In this document: one piece after another, positions 23,379 to 31,465 of the stretch
Layout of the letters: each line of letters opens with the position of its first letter
Numbering within the stretch: the stretch's first letter is position 1
Origin: Nitrospirota bacterium
GTDB taxonomy: Bacteria; Nitrospirota; Nitrospiria; Nitrospirales; Nitrospiraceae
Reading direction: 5' to 3'
Length of the DNA stretch: 37,318 nt
NCBI GenBank assembly: GCA_013388555.1
Contig: JACAFD010000125.1
Span: 1-37,318 of the forward strand
Made by a program: the position numbers and the translations under genes
The notes under the pieces: generated by a model
The model's input: the letters and a program-made list of their open reading frames with translations, nothing else
What the model was told of the DNA's origin: nothing
The model's database searches: none

Positions 23379-24590
23379 ATGGCAGACACACACTCAGTCA
23401 TCGGCACTAAAAATAAAAAAGGACAGACCTTTACCGATACCTGGGAGATGCTGAACGAAGCGCCGCGCACGCCATCATTCTTCACGGGCAGCGAAGTCAT
23501 CAAGGAAGCGCTCCGGCGGGCCAGCTGCGATGTGATGATCGCATACCCGATTACCCCGCAGAGCGAAGCGGCCGCCTTGATTGGCGAACTCTTTGCCGAG
23601 GGTTACATCGGCGACTACTTCCGCGGCGAAAGTGAATTCGCCGTCATGTCGCAATGCGCAGGAGCGGCCTTCGGTGGAGCTCGCGTGTTTACGACAACCG
23701 CGGGGCCCGGCACGATGCGGGCGATGGAGAATTTCCCGATGTGGGCCGGGGCACGGTTGCCGATTCAAATGATCGTCACCTGCCGCGGCATCAACTCACC
23801 TCTGTCGATTCAGCCTGACACGCTCGAAATCGCGTATCTTCTCAATACCGGCATGCTGGTCTGGCATGCGGAAACCGCACAGGACTTCTTCGATTGGATC
23901 CTCAAAGGTTACATGGTGTCGGAAGAGCCCGACGTGCATCTTCCCCTGGCACTCTGTTGCGACGGATTTTTCGTGACGCACACGAAGGATGTCGTCAACC
24001 TCACCCCGGCTGATATGTGTCTTCCACCCTATGACCCCTACCGCTCCCCCGTGCCCTGTATGGACATGGAATGCCCGCCGGTCCGAATGATGCGCGACCC
24101 GTTTGTCATGAAGAGCAACTACATCAGCTATGCCACCCACGCATCCTGGCAGCAAGAAGTCTGGGCGGCAGTGGAACGGTCCCGCAAGCACACGATCAGG
24201 TGGATCAACGGGTTGATCGAGACAGAAAATATCGATGCCGAGGTTCTCATTGTCTCTTCTGGTACGGCGGTATCGCAGGGTCGTGAAGCCATCCGGCTCC
24301 TCGAGGATGAAGGTATCAGTTGCGGTCTGGTAAAAATCAAGTCCTTGCGGCCCTGGCCAGGCGAGGAAATCCGCGAAGCCACCAAAAACGCCAAACACAT
24401 CATTGTCCCGGAATTTAACGTGACCGGGTGGTTGGCAAAGGAGATTAAAGCCAGCATCCCGAACAGCGACCGTGTAAACGCAGGCCCGCATGTCTGCGGA
24501 GGCATGACAATGCCGCCGGAAATTATTGTGTCCGAAATCAAGACCCTGCTCGGCATGCGCACCATGTCGTTGGCCGGTCGTGGTAGTTGA
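23379..24590 (+). CDS. 2-oxoacid:ferredoxin oxidoreductase alpha subunit
   Basis: A 403-residue protein carrying the pyrimidine-binding (POR-N) domain of the enzyme that couples 2-oxoacid and CoA to acyl-CoA, CO2 and reduced ferredoxin. In the reductive TCA cycle it runs in the carboxylating direction. Diagnostic stretches are MIAYPITPQSEAAALIGELF (residues ~46-65), GESEFAVMSQCAGAAFGGAR and TTAGPGTMRAMENFPMWAG. A C-terminal transketolase-like domain (VLIVSSGTAVSQGREAIRLL) follows. Motifs do not tell pyruvate from 2-oxoglutarate as substrate. The gene is in the same set as beta, gamma and delta subunits, with short gaps. A GGAGCG-like Shine-Dalgarno precedes the ATG. Confidence 0.9.
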   Translation: MADTHSVIGTKNKKGQTFTDTWEMLNEAPRTPSFFTGSEVIKEALRRASCDVMIAYPITPQSEAAALIGELFAEGYIGDYFRGESEFAVMSQCAGAAFGGARVFTTTAGPGTMRAMENFPMWAGARLPIQMIVTCRGINSPLSIQPDTLEIAYLLNTGMLVWHAETAQDFFDWILKGYMVSEEPDVHLPLALCCDGFFVTHTKDVVNLTPADMCLPPYDPYRSPVPCMDMECPPVRMMRDPFVMKSNYISYATHASWQQEVWAAVERSRKHTIRWINGLIETENIDAEVLIVSSGTAVSQGREAIRLLEDEGISCGLVKIKSLRPWPGEEIREATKNAKHIIVPEFNVTGWLAKEIKASIPNSDRVNAGPHVCGGMTMPPEIIVSEIKTLLGMRTMSLAGRGS

Positions 24591-24649
24591 TCGCCACTAG
24601 CAGCAAGAATAGAACGACCTGAACACGCACACGCACCGAGGAGGCCAAC

Positions 24650-25555
24650 ATGAGCAAGGAACGTATCAAGATTTCGGAAGACCTATACGACATTATGCCG
24701 TCCGACTATCAAGACCTGGTCAAGAGTGCGACCTATGGTAAGGAGGACCGGGGCTGGAAGGATATCGGGAACAGCAAGGAACTGATCGAGCAGCACTCTC
24801 TCTGCGCCGGCTGCCCGGAATCCATGGCCTTCCGTTACATCCTGGCCTCATTGCCGAACCCCGAAGACACGGTCATGGTCGGCTCCACCGGTTGCACCAG
24901 CCTGGTGTTCCCCATGGTCGCCGTGCACAACATTCATTCCCTCTTCGGTAATCAAAACGCCATTGCTTCCGGCTTGAAGCGCGCCTTAAGCGTCCGCTTC
25001 CCGGGCCGGACCAAAGACGTAGTCGTGCTCGCCGGCGACGGCGCTACCGTTGATATCGGCCTCGACATGACACTGCAAGCCTGGTTCCGCCAGGAGAAGT
25101 TCACCACGATTTGCTTCGATAACGAACTGTACGCCAATACCGGCGGCCAGGAGAGCGGCCTGATGCAGAAGGGCTTCGTGGCTAAGATGGCACCGGTCGG
25201 GAAACTCTTCGACAAGGTCCGTCTGCCGGAAATCGCTCGCGAATCAGGCTGTCATTACGTCGTTCAATGCACCGTCAGTAAACCGTCCCTCATTGAGAAG
25301 GTGGTCCGGAACGCGGTCATGATCTCGCGCGAAATCGGCCCGACCTACCTCCAGCTCTACACGCCTTGCATTCTCGAAATCGGGAAGAACAGCATGGAAG
25401 GGCTCCAGGAAATGCGGGACTCTGAAAAGCCGACCGAGCGGTTCGCCTACAAAGAATTCATCAGCGAACCGGCCAAGGAACTCCTGGCAGAGTTGGCCGC
25501 CAAAGACAAGGAAAAGAAGGCCGCTGCGAAGCAGCTCGCCGCTCAAGGGGCCTAA
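24650..25555 (+). CDS. 2-oxoacid:ferredoxin oxidoreductase beta subunit (TPP-binding)
   Basis: A 301-residue protein that holds the diphosphate end of thiamine diphosphate and one 4Fe-4S cluster. The TPP motif is GDGATVDIGLD (129-139) with the downstream Asn/Thr stretch NELYANTGGQ. Cluster Cys candidates are C52 and C55 (LCAGCPE), C82 (TGCTS) and C240 (YTPCILEIG), the usual four of this family. The tail is Lys/Ala-rich. A GGAGG Shine-Dalgarno lies before the ATG. It acts with the alpha subunit in the cytoplasm as the catalytic core. Confidence 0.95.
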   Translation: MSKERIKISEDLYDIMPSDYQDLVKSATYGKEDRGWKDIGNSKELIEQHSLCAGCPESMAFRYILASLPNPEDTVMVGSTGCTSLVFPMVAVHNIHSLFGNQNAIASGLKRALSVRFPGRTKDVVVLAGDGATVDIGLDMTLQAWFRQEKFTTICFDNELYANTGGQESGLMQKGFVAKMAPVGKLFDKVRLPEIARESGCHYVVQCTVSKPSLIEKVVRNAVMISREIGPTYLQLYTPCILEIGKNSMEGLQEMRDSEKPTERFAYKEFISEPAKELLAELAAKDKEKKAAAKQLAAQGA

Positions 25556-25578
25556 ACCGATTTTCGGGAGAGACGACC

Positions 25579-26286
25579 ATGATCAAGAAAAGACTGAATG
25601 TCCGAATGTCGGGATTAGGCGGACAGGGCGCCGTCACCGCCGCACATGTCCTGGCCATGGCTGCCAATCGCGACGGCAAGTTTTCGATCTCCAATCCCTT
25701 CTTCGGCGCCGAAAAACGCATGGCGCCCGCAGAAAGCTATTGCCGGATCGGCATCGAACGGATCTACGACCGTGGCGAGTTGGTATTTCCCGACGTCATC
25801 CAGGTTTTTCACCCCCAAGTCATCACCATGGGAAAGAGCTATACCATGCCCTTCTACTCCGGCGTGAAGGAAGGTGGTCTCGTCATCATCAACTCCGACC
25901 AGCCTCTTCTGTCTGAAGAAGATATCCAGCGGCTGAAGGATCTTAACGTCGCGTTATTTTATATCGCAGGGACTGAGCTCGCCATCGAGGTGGCCGGCAC
26001 CGAGTTATCGACAAACATGTCGATGCTCGGGTCGGTCGCAGGCATTACCAAGTGTGTCTCAATGGAATCCCTGGACGGCGCCTTACAGGAGCGGTTCGGA
26101 AAGAAGTTCGTCGCCTCCGGTGGAACAGCCTCCCTGGACGAAGCCATCAAGAAGAAATTTGCCAAGAAAGAAATGTTGCTGGCCAAGAACCTGGCAACTG
26201 TGAAAGCGGCTTACGACATCGCCAGTGAGTGGGCCGAAAAGAATAAGTACGAGCTACGGGTCGGCAATCCTGCCGTGGCGGCTTAA
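25579..26286 (+). CDS. 2-oxoacid:ferredoxin oxidoreductase gamma subunit
   Basis: A 235-residue protein with the POR-gamma domain: MSGLGGQGAVTAAHVLAMAA (11-30), FFGAEKRMAPAESYCRIG (55-73), and VIINSDQPLLSEEDIQRL. It binds the CoA substrate in four-domain relatives. It follows the beta gene by 23 bp. A longer tail (~190-235) than the bare domain ends in Lys-rich helices. Part of the same transcript from the consensus promoter. Confidence 0.92.
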   Translation: MIKKRLNVRMSGLGGQGAVTAAHVLAMAANRDGKFSISNPFFGAEKRMAPAESYCRIGIERIYDRGELVFPDVIQVFHPQVITMGKSYTMPFYSGVKEGGLVIINSDQPLLSEEDIQRLKDLNVALFYIAGTELAIEVAGTELSTNMSMLGSVAGITKCVSMESLDGALQERFGKKFVASGGTASLDEAIKKKFAKKEMLLAKNLATVKAAYDIASEWAEKNKYELRVGNPAVAA

Positions 26287-26307
26287 CGAGAGAAGGAACC
26301 AGCTCGC

Positions 26308-26586
26308 ATGTATAACGTCGCGCAAGTCATCGATGAGAAATGTGTGGCCAAGAAGGGATGCCGACTGTGCATCATGTATTGTCCGGAGGCCAACTGCCTT
26401 GACCTCAATCCGACCAAGATGGTGGCGGAGGTCATCATTGATCGCTGTAAAGGCTGTGAACTCTGTGTGATCGTCTGCGACGCAGCCAAGCATTATGCCA
26501 TCACTATGCAGGCCGTCAGCGCCACCGGAAAGCTGATGACCCAAAAAGGCGAGTCCGCCGCACTGGGTCAGGCCTACCAAGGCTAA
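26308..26586 (+). CDS. 2-oxoacid:ferredoxin oxidoreductase delta subunit (2x[4Fe-4S] ferredoxin)
   Basis: A 92-residue ferredoxin-like protein with two cysteine sets: C-x5-C-x2-C-x3-CP (CVAKKGCRLCIMYCP) and C-x2-C-x2-C-x3-C (CKGCELCVIVC). It would pass electrons between the TPP core and ferredoxin. The first cluster motif has a longer first spacing than classical C-x2-C-x2-C-x3-C. It is the last gene of the operon, directly followed by a strong terminator. Confidence 0.92.
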   Translation: MYNVAQVIDEKCVAKKGCRLCIMYCPEANCLDLNPTKMVAEVIIDRCKGCELCVIVCDAAKHYAITMQAVSATGKLMTQKGESAALGQAYQG

Positions 26587-26617
26587 CTGTTTCGTGTAGC
26601 GGGTCTCCCGCGCAAGA

Positions 26618-26647
26618 CCCCATGGCGCCTGCGCTATGGGGTTTTTT
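26618..26647 (+). terminator. Rho-independent terminator of the oxidoreductase operon
   Basis: The stem is CCCCATGGCG against CGCTATGGGG (one G-T pair) with loop CCTG, then six T. It lies 32 bp after the ferredoxin-like subunit stop codon. Confidence 0.92.
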
Positions 26648-26679
26648 GTTGGTCAGTCAACTTAGAATAAGGGATTCAG

Positions 26680-26949
26680 ATGAAAACTGAAGACAATGCC
26701 ATCGATGAGCTCCTCCGGGAGATTGCCGGTCTGATTCACGAGTACCCGAAAGCGCTCGAACGGCGCGCAGCCGATATTCATGCCAGCGGGAAAGACCCGG
26801 AATTGGCACAGACACTCGTCAAGGCGGCCGATACCATGCGTGACAGCGGAAATCTCTATCTGACCTGGGCGAAGCACTACGCCTCCGTTGCATCAGGCAA
26901 CACGGATGCATCCTCGGATGAGGACGAGACCGATGATTTCGATGTGTAA
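26680..26949 (+). CDS. Small acidic-tailed protein of unknown function
   Basis: An 89-residue protein, mostly helical (AIDELLREIAGLIHEYPKAL, AQTLVKAADTMRDSGNLYLT), with an acidic tail (SSDEDETDDFDV). An AAGGGA Shine-Dalgarno lies before the ATG. It sits alone between a terminator and a tRNA gene, on the plus strand. I recognise no family. Confidence 0.65.
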   Translation: MKTEDNAIDELLREIAGLIHEYPKALERRAADIHASGKDPELAQTLVKAADTMRDSGNLYLTWAKHYASVASGNTDASSDEDETDDFDV

Positions 26950-27015
26950 TAGAAACGTGCTGCTGCTTATGCCTGTCTCTGCGTAAAAAAGGCTCGCGCC
27001 CGCCCCACCAGTTCG

Positions 27016-27024
27016 TGTTAGAAT
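27016..27024 (+). promoter_or_regulatory. Extended -10 promoter of the tRNA gene
   Basis: TGTTAGAAT (27016-27024) fits an extended -10 element (TGn followed by TAGAAT), placing the start near 27031, about 18 bp before the tRNA. No matching -35 hexamer is seen, as is common with extended -10 sites. Confidence 0.55.
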
Positions 27025-27048
27025 GCCCTCGTTTCGGCTGGACCAGAT

Positions 27049-27384
27049 TCCCCGGTAGCTCAGTTGGTAGAGCAGCCGGCTGTATTAGCATGCAGCCTCC
27101 ACGGGAAACCGTGGTTGAAACTTCGGGTGAATTCAGGGAAGCCTGCCCCGATTCCACAACGAATCGGAATGGGAATCCTGAGCGAAGCCTGCCGAAGGGT
27201 CAGCGTGTAGGCAGGACCGTGCAGAGACTAGAGGCTGCGGAACCCATCCAATAACGCCTCACTAGCGCCCGACACCCTCCCCTGCTTTTCTTGCAGGCGG
27301 GTGAAGAGATAGTCCAAGCCCGGTTGAAAAATCGGGGCACTTGTAACCGGCTGGTCGCAGGTTCGAGTCCTGCCCGGGGAGCCA
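27049..27384 (+). tRNA. tRNA-Asn(GTT), interrupted by a group I intron, CCA encoded
   Basis: The exons are 27049-27083 and 27344-27384. Joined, they make a standard cloverleaf: acceptor TCCCCGG/CCGGGGA, D stem GCTC/GAGC, anticodon stem GCCGG/CCGGC, T stem GCAGG/CCTGC with TTCGAGT loop, discriminator G and encoded CCA. The anticodon loop becomes CTGTTAA, giving anticodon GTT and thus Asn. The splice point lies between the second and third anticodon bases (35/36). The choice of junction follows the group I rules: U before the 5' site and G at the 3' end of the intron. Other junctions would give tRNA-Thr but break these rules. Confidence 0.93.
27084..27343 (+). ncRNA. Self-splicing group I intron (IC3-like) in tRNA-Asn
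   Basis: A 260-nt intron without an open reading frame of its own. Visible parts: P1, exon GGCUGU (27078-27083) paired to guide GCAGCC (27092-27097) with the required U-G at the splice site; P2, CCACGG-GAAA-CCGUGG (27099-27114); P5, CCGAUUC/GAAUCGG (27148-27167). The core boxes P (AATTCAGGGAA), Q (AATCCTGAGCGAAGCC), R (GTGCAGAGACTAGA) and S (AAGAGATAGTCC) are present. P7 is GACUA/UAGUC. P9 is CCCGGUU-GAAA-AAUCGGG, and the terminal G is at 27343. The boxes closely resemble the cyanobacterial tRNA-Leu intron class. Confidence 0.95.
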
Positions 27385-27390
27385 CAATAC

Positions 27391-27429
27391 AAAAAGGGCC
27401 ATTGGCACATGCGCCAATAGCCCTTTTTT
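27391..27429. terminator. Bidirectional terminator between the tRNA and the aldolase-family gene
   Basis: The stem AAAAAGGGC...GCCCTTTTTT encloses an inner stem ATTGGC/GCCAAT. There is a T run on both strands. It serves the tRNA on the plus strand and the convergent gene ending at 27437. Confidence 0.9.
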
Positions 27430-27436
27430 GTGCCTC

Positions 27437-28084
27437 TTAGCCCGCCCTTGAAGCTACTAGTTGAGTGGATGCGAGCGCCGCCACACCGCTCTTGAGAACA
27501 ATCTCGCAGACATGGTCGAGCCGTTCAATGTGCTCATAGGCGGCCCATGGATCCTGCGCGACGGCACAGACCCCGTGGTTGGATTGCCCAACAATATCGA
27601 AAGCCAGCATCCCATCATGCCTCAACCCGAGACATTCTGCCGTTACGTCGGCCAATTCACGAGAGAGCGCCGGCAGGGTCGGCACAGTCGGTCCCACACG
27701 CGTATAGCGGGCAATTTCGGGAAACTCTGCGCTAATTTTCTGCAGATCGACGCCCGCATACATCGCAGCCACGATGTGGGTCGCATGCACATGCACGACC
27801 GTCCTAGTGCGTTTCGAATCACGCTGCAAATTCCAATGCATCCACAGTTCGCCCGAAGGACTTTGTCCATCACGGACATTCGGAATCAGCTTGTGTGTCA
27901 GCGGGTCCTCCACAATCTCCAGTCGCACGACATGTTCCGGGTGGACAATCGTCTTCCGCCAACCTGATGGTGTGATATAGAGATACTTCCCCTCTCGCTT
28001 TCGCATGCTGATGTTGCCGTCTCTGGTCGTAATCCATCCCCGTTCATAGGCCCGCCGCATCACGTCGCCAATTGCCGTCAGCAT
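27437..28084 (-). CDS. Class II aldolase/adducin-family protein
   Basis: A 215-residue protein of the fuculose-1-phosphate-aldolase/adducin family. It carries RDGNISMR (21-28, phosphate-binding loop), SGELWMHW with catalytic Glu79, Zn ligands His98 and His100 (VVHVHATH), and a third His170 in SNHGVCAV. Family members cleave or epimerise sugar phosphates using Zn2+; the substrate cannot be read from sequence. A strong GGAGG Shine-Dalgarno is present and length is typical. It lies alone, convergent with the tRNA-Asn gene and downstream of the proteasome operon on the same strand, across a 204-bp gap. Confidence 0.9.
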   Translation of the reverse strand: MLTAIGDVMRRAYERGWITTRDGNISMRKREGKYLYITPSGWRKTIVHPEHVVRLEIVEDPLTHKLIPNVRDGQSPSGELWMHWNLQRDSKRTRTVVHVHATHIVAAMYAGVDLQKISAEFPEIARYTRVGPTVPTLPALSRELADVTAECLGLRHDGMLAFDIVGQSNHGVCAVAQDPWAAYEHIERLDHVCEIVLKSGVAALASTQLVASRAG

Positions 28085-28288
28085 ACTCCCTCCCCCTGTG
28101 TACTTCTGAACCTCGCGATCAGCATCCTGCTTAGAAGCTTTGAAACGACACTCAGCCCACCTTCCTTGCTACAAGGAGTATTGCGGGAAAGGATGCCTCA
28201 CAGGCAAGAAAAAACCGGTTCAGCACAGCAGCCCAACGAAGGCTCAGGTATCTCGGGCGAGATGCGACAGGTCTGAACAGCAACCAGA

Positions 28289-29773
28289 TCAGGTTGTCTG
28301 AAGATGGGCCCGCACTTCCTGCACGTAGGTTTTGAACGGATCAGGCATGGGAAATGGCGTGTGACCACGCAGCTGAAAGATGGACCAGTTGATCACATAC
28401 GAGGGAGAAAACCGTGCTTCCGGTTCGGGATCAACTGGCTCGCCAGGAGGTTCACAGGCTAGCAAATGTCGGATAACTTCACCCCGCCCAAATGCTCTTG
28501 TGTTACGTGGCGGATGATCCATGGACAACGCGATCGCCTTGTCCGTAGTGAGCCGTGGAACCCGTCCTTCTTCCATGAGACCATAATATAGCCCCTTGCC
28601 TTGATGAAGATTGTGATACTCCAGATCCAGACTCTTCAAGGCCGGATCTGCCCATGTCGTCTGTTCCGCCTCACGAAAGGTTTCGAGCAGCCACAACTTC
28701 GAAGCCCAATCGACCCGTCCGACTAGTGCCTGATAGTCTCCGCGGAGATCTTGCAAAACCGCTTCCCATTGATCGAGCACCCAATCAGTCTCTTCGTCTT
28801 GCCCCCGATAATGCGCCCGCGCCGCAGCAAGAAACGTCTCTTGAATGTCGATTGCAGAAATCGACTTCCCTGAGTGCAACCGAACGATCCATTGTCGATC
28901 CTGATCCTGCGACAATTCCTGCATCGTTTCCACCGGTTCATGGATCTCCAGGTCGAGCGGCGCATGGCCCTCTTCGATCAGTTGAAGAACCAGTCCTGTC
29001 GTGCCTAACTTCAAGGCCGTTGCCACCTCAGCCATATTGGAATCGCCCAGCAAAAGATGAATTCTGCGGTATTGATTCGGGTCGGCCAGCGGCTCATCTC
29101 TGGTATTCACGATGGCACGATTCTGCTGCACCCATTCGAAGAAGTCATTGACGATGTAATCTGCGCGCTGGGAAATCTGAAACGGGAGGAGGGGCTGCTG
29201 CGCGTGACGATAGTTCGCTCCTCTCGGCACAATGAGCCGATCCCTCTGAATCCAGGCGTCCTGGGGACCAGCCGTGCCGACACGTCCGGCCCCCGTAAAA
29301 ATCTGTCTGGTAACCAGGAAGGTCACAAGGGGTCCGAGGCCGCGTCTGGTGAAGGGGAAACGGCGTGAAACGAGGTAGTTTTCATGCGATCCAAAGGTCG
29401 CGTCGGTTTCATGATCCACATTGTTCTTGATCAACGAAACCGTATCGGCCAGACCAAGGTCCTGGATTACATCCTGCAGCAACTGATCACCGGCACGGTC
29501 GGCAGCGACCACATCCGTGAGCGATTCACATTCCGGCGAAGCCCACTCCAGATGTCCCATGTCGAGGTACATGCGCCCGGCATTGGTGAGAAATCCTCCG
29601 TTGCCGGGCGGTTCATCATGGCCCCGGTGGTGCAGATCAAGTACGCCTCGCCGTTGGACGTGAAAGAGATGGTCTCGAATCTTGTGGGCAAACCAGGTGG
29701 GGGAATGGTCAGGCCGGTCGTGATTCACCAAGAGTCCGTATTCGGTTTCAAGTCCGAAAATACGGTTCAACAT
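28289..29773 (-). CDS. pafA: Pup/UBact-protein ligase
   Basis: A 494-residue ligase of the glutamine-synthetase-like Dop/PafA family that joins the C-terminal Glu of the modifier to lysines of target proteins, using ATP. It has the N-terminal GLETEYG metal-binding motif (E9, E11), the catalytic Asp71 in AGRMYLDMGHLEWASPE, and later NTRDEP, LLLGDSNMAE and SLDLEYHN. It lacks the long loop seen after the first strands in Dop, which identifies it as PafA. The ATG follows the prcA stop by 1 bp. A longer frame to 29920 overlaps prcA and was dropped. Last gene of the proteasome operon. Confidence 0.93.
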   Translation of the reverse strand: MLNRIFGLETEYGLLVNHDRPDHSPTWFAHKIRDHLFHVQRRGVLDLHHRGHDEPPGNGGFLTNAGRMYLDMGHLEWASPECESLTDVVAADRAGDQLLQDVIQDLGLADTVSLIKNNVDHETDATFGSHENYLVSRRFPFTRRGLGPLVTFLVTRQIFTGAGRVGTAGPQDAWIQRDRLIVPRGANYRHAQQPLLPFQISQRADYIVNDFFEWVQQNRAIVNTRDEPLADPNQYRRIHLLLGDSNMAEVATALKLGTTGLVLQLIEEGHAPLDLEIHEPVETMQELSQDQDRQWIVRLHSGKSISAIDIQETFLAAARAHYRGQDEETDWVLDQWEAVLQDLRGDYQALVGRVDWASKLWLLETFREAEQTTWADPALKSLDLEYHNLHQGKGLYYGLMEEGRVPRLTTDKAIALSMDHPPRNTRAFGRGEVIRHLLACEPPGEPVDPEPEARFSPSYVINWSIFQLRGHTPFPMPDPFKTYVQEVRAHLQTT

Positions 29774-29774
29774 C

Positions 29775-30605
29775 TCAATCAGCCACGACGGATTGAAGCG
29801 CCTTCGGCAGGAGCTGTGAAAGTTCTGCCTGCTTGAGCGAGCGATACTTGGAGGTACCGGGAGCCTGCCGATCGAGGACCGCACATTCGATCGTTCGTTC
29901 ACCACCAAGACTCCGCACATGTGCGATCAAAGTGTCATTGCTTGGAATGGCGGGAGCCAATGAGCCAGCTCCGGTCGCGGCCGGCTTGGCTTCAGCCTCT
30001 TGATCTGCCTCAGCCTGTTGCTGGGCCATCGAACCGATCGCCCAGGCGCGCAATCCCAAATTCAACGCCTGTTCCAATGATAGTGTGACTGGCTGTTGCT
30101 CCTTAAGATAGGTCAGCATCTTCGCTTGGATAGCAGTGGTGGCAGCCAGAACCGCAAGACCTGTGACTTCCTCAAATGTTCCGTCGTAGTTGATCGTCAA
30201 CAGCGCGTCCTTCTCCGGCTTCTGCCCCAACTCTGCCACCAGAATACGCACGATGAACGGCGCCTTGTACACCTCTTCGAAGGCCTGCTTGATCACCGGA
30301 GCAATACCGTATTTCACCAGTCTCGATCCCGTCACATCGGACGGCGAGCGGTTAAAGCCTTCGACATGCGCCATCTCGAGCAGACTGAAGCGCAGCTTTT
30401 CCAAATCCGTGGGGTGCCCCATCCCTCCCAACGCCAGCCGGTCGTAAATTTCATAGAGCTTCGGTGTCCCCTTGCTGACCGTCGTCAGAAGAATGCCTCC
30501 TTCATAGGTCAGCACGACAACCGGACTCCCCTGCTTGAATTGATCGTCGAGATACTGCCGGCGATTGCCAACTGCTTCCACCCAGCGATAGGGCTCTTCA
30601 TACAT
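29775..30605 (-). CDS. prcA: 20S proteasome alpha subunit
   Basis: A 276-residue protein of the Ntn-hydrolase fold without an N-terminal catalytic Thr. It has the bacterial alpha pattern (MYEEPYRWVEAVGNRRQYLD), then VVVLTYEGGILLTTVSKGTP and a Gln/Glu-rich C-terminal extension (~200-276). Alpha rings form the gates of the core particle and dock the ATPase. The ATG at 30605 overlaps the prcB end by 8 bp (ATGTATGA), as in other bacterial prcB-prcA pairs. Seven extra upstream codons are possible. Confidence 0.92.
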   Translation of the reverse strand: MYEEPYRWVEAVGNRRQYLDDQFKQGSPVVVLTYEGGILLTTVSKGTPKLYEIYDRLALGGMGHPTDLEKLRFSLLEMAHVEGFNRSPSDVTGSRLVKYGIAPVIKQAFEEVYKAPFIVRILVAELGQKPEKDALLTINYDGTFEEVTGLAVLAATTAIQAKMLTYLKEQQPVTLSLEQALNLGLRAWAIGSMAQQQAEADQEAEAKPAATGAGSLAPAIPSNDTLIAHVRSLGGERTIECAVLDRQAPGTSKYRSLKQAELSQLLPKALQSVVAD

Positions 30606-31371
30606 AGCGCACCACCTGCGATTCATAGAGGGGTTTCAATGTCGCGTCCGGTACGGTCTGCACACCGGCCCCCGTGATCAACTTGACGACAGGGTAGAGA
30701 CCCGCTTCCCGATTGACCCCGCCGGTCGCCGAATCAAACTCCGCCGCGCTCGCGAGCAATCGTAGTGCTTGCACCATAGCCTGCTCTTGAGGTAGCGCGT
30801 TGAGAGGCTGCTCACCCCATGTATTCAGATAGTGCAGGATCCCCCGGATCGTGGGAGAACCGGACCCGGATACGGCATATTCCACACCTTCAAACTCCGC
30901 TCCGAGAATATCGTAGAAATAAATCTTGGCTGAGCCCTGTTCCAAATCGTAGCCGGCAAACACCGGGACCACCGCGCCAGTCCCGGCCAATGCCGCCGGT
31001 ACATTCTCCTTCAAGAGCTTGGAGACTGCGCGAAGTTTACCGTCGAAACTCAATTCCTGCAGCTGCGTCCTCCGGTAGTATTTGAAAGAATGTTCCAGGA
31101 CACGCACCATTTCATAGGCGGTCGCCGGAACCCCGGCAATCGCCATCACACTGTGCCGGTCGATCTCCAACACCTTATCCGTGCGATCGTACATCACCAT
31201 ATTGCCGGCGGTCGCACGACGGTCTCCGGCCACCAGCACACCATCACGGTATTTGAAGGCCAGAATCGTCGTGGCATTCGTGAGCGCATGGCCGGTCCCC
31301 GCTGCCGTCGGTGCACCGAGCGTGTAACCCTGTTCCTTCAACAGCTGAAGAAAATCCCCCTGCATCCCCAT
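30598..31371 (-). CDS. prcB: 20S proteasome beta subunit (peptidase)
   Basis: A 257-residue threonine protease. A ~33-residue propeptide precedes the catalytic Thr34 in ALTNATTILAFKYRDG. GDRRATAGNMV and the Lys in DRTDKVLEID supply the rest of the active site, and YAVSGSGSP with DSATGG is typical. The self-processing junction reads Ala-Thr instead of the usual Gly-Thr. It assembles into the inner rings of the 20S core. A GAGGGG Shine-Dalgarno lies about 9 bp from the ATG; Met3 is an alternative start. Confidence 0.94.
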   Translation of the reverse strand: MGMQGDFLQLLKEQGYTLGAPTAAGTGHALTNATTILAFKYRDGVLVAGDRRATAGNMVMYDRTDKVLEIDRHSVMAIAGVPATAYEMVRVLEHSFKYYRRTQLQELSFDGKLRAVSKLLKENVPAALAGTGAVVPVFAGYDLEQGSAKIYFYDILGAEFEGVEYAVSGSGSPTIRGILHYLNTWGEQPLNALPQEQAMVQALRLLASAAEFDSATGGVNREAGLYPVVKLITGAGVQTVPDATLKPLYESQVVRYV

Positions 31372-31382
31372 CTTGAGAACCC

Positions 31383-31465
31383 CTCGTGAAGCGTGAAACG
31401 TGAAGCGTCAGGCGATCGGACTCAGAACCTACCCACTCACGCCTAACCCCTTACCCCTAACGTCT
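31383..31465. repeat. Family-B intergenic repeat between UBact and prcB
   Basis: The plus strand carries GTGAAGCGTGAAACGTGAAG near 31386 and, facing it, CTCACGCCTAACCCCTTACC (from 31436) running into the UBact stop codon. The block CTAACCCCTTACCCCT and the ACGTCTTTA end, of which TTA is the stop codon, recur in the copy at 33184. The two halves could fold as an imperfect hairpin. Confidence 0.7.

Noticed and set aside
27049-27384. Reading the split tRNA as tRNA-Thr (TGT or GGT)
   Set aside because: Those junctions would put the intron ends at bases other than U before and G at the end, against the U-G pair in P1 and the terminal G. Only the Asn junction satisfies both.
27015-27410. Small open frames across the tRNA-Asn gene, including one with a GLEPATSRLQ stretch
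   Set aside because: They run through the tRNA exons and group I intron. The stretch is a known kind of false protein from tRNA 3' ends.
28250-28263. ATCTCG-GG-CGAGAT hairpin after pafA as its terminator
   Set aside because: The stem is short, the 2-nt loop too tight, and no T run follows.
29774-29920. Longer start for pafA
   Set aside because: The added residues overlap prcA and do not match the family, whose conserved start is close to the GLETEYG motif.
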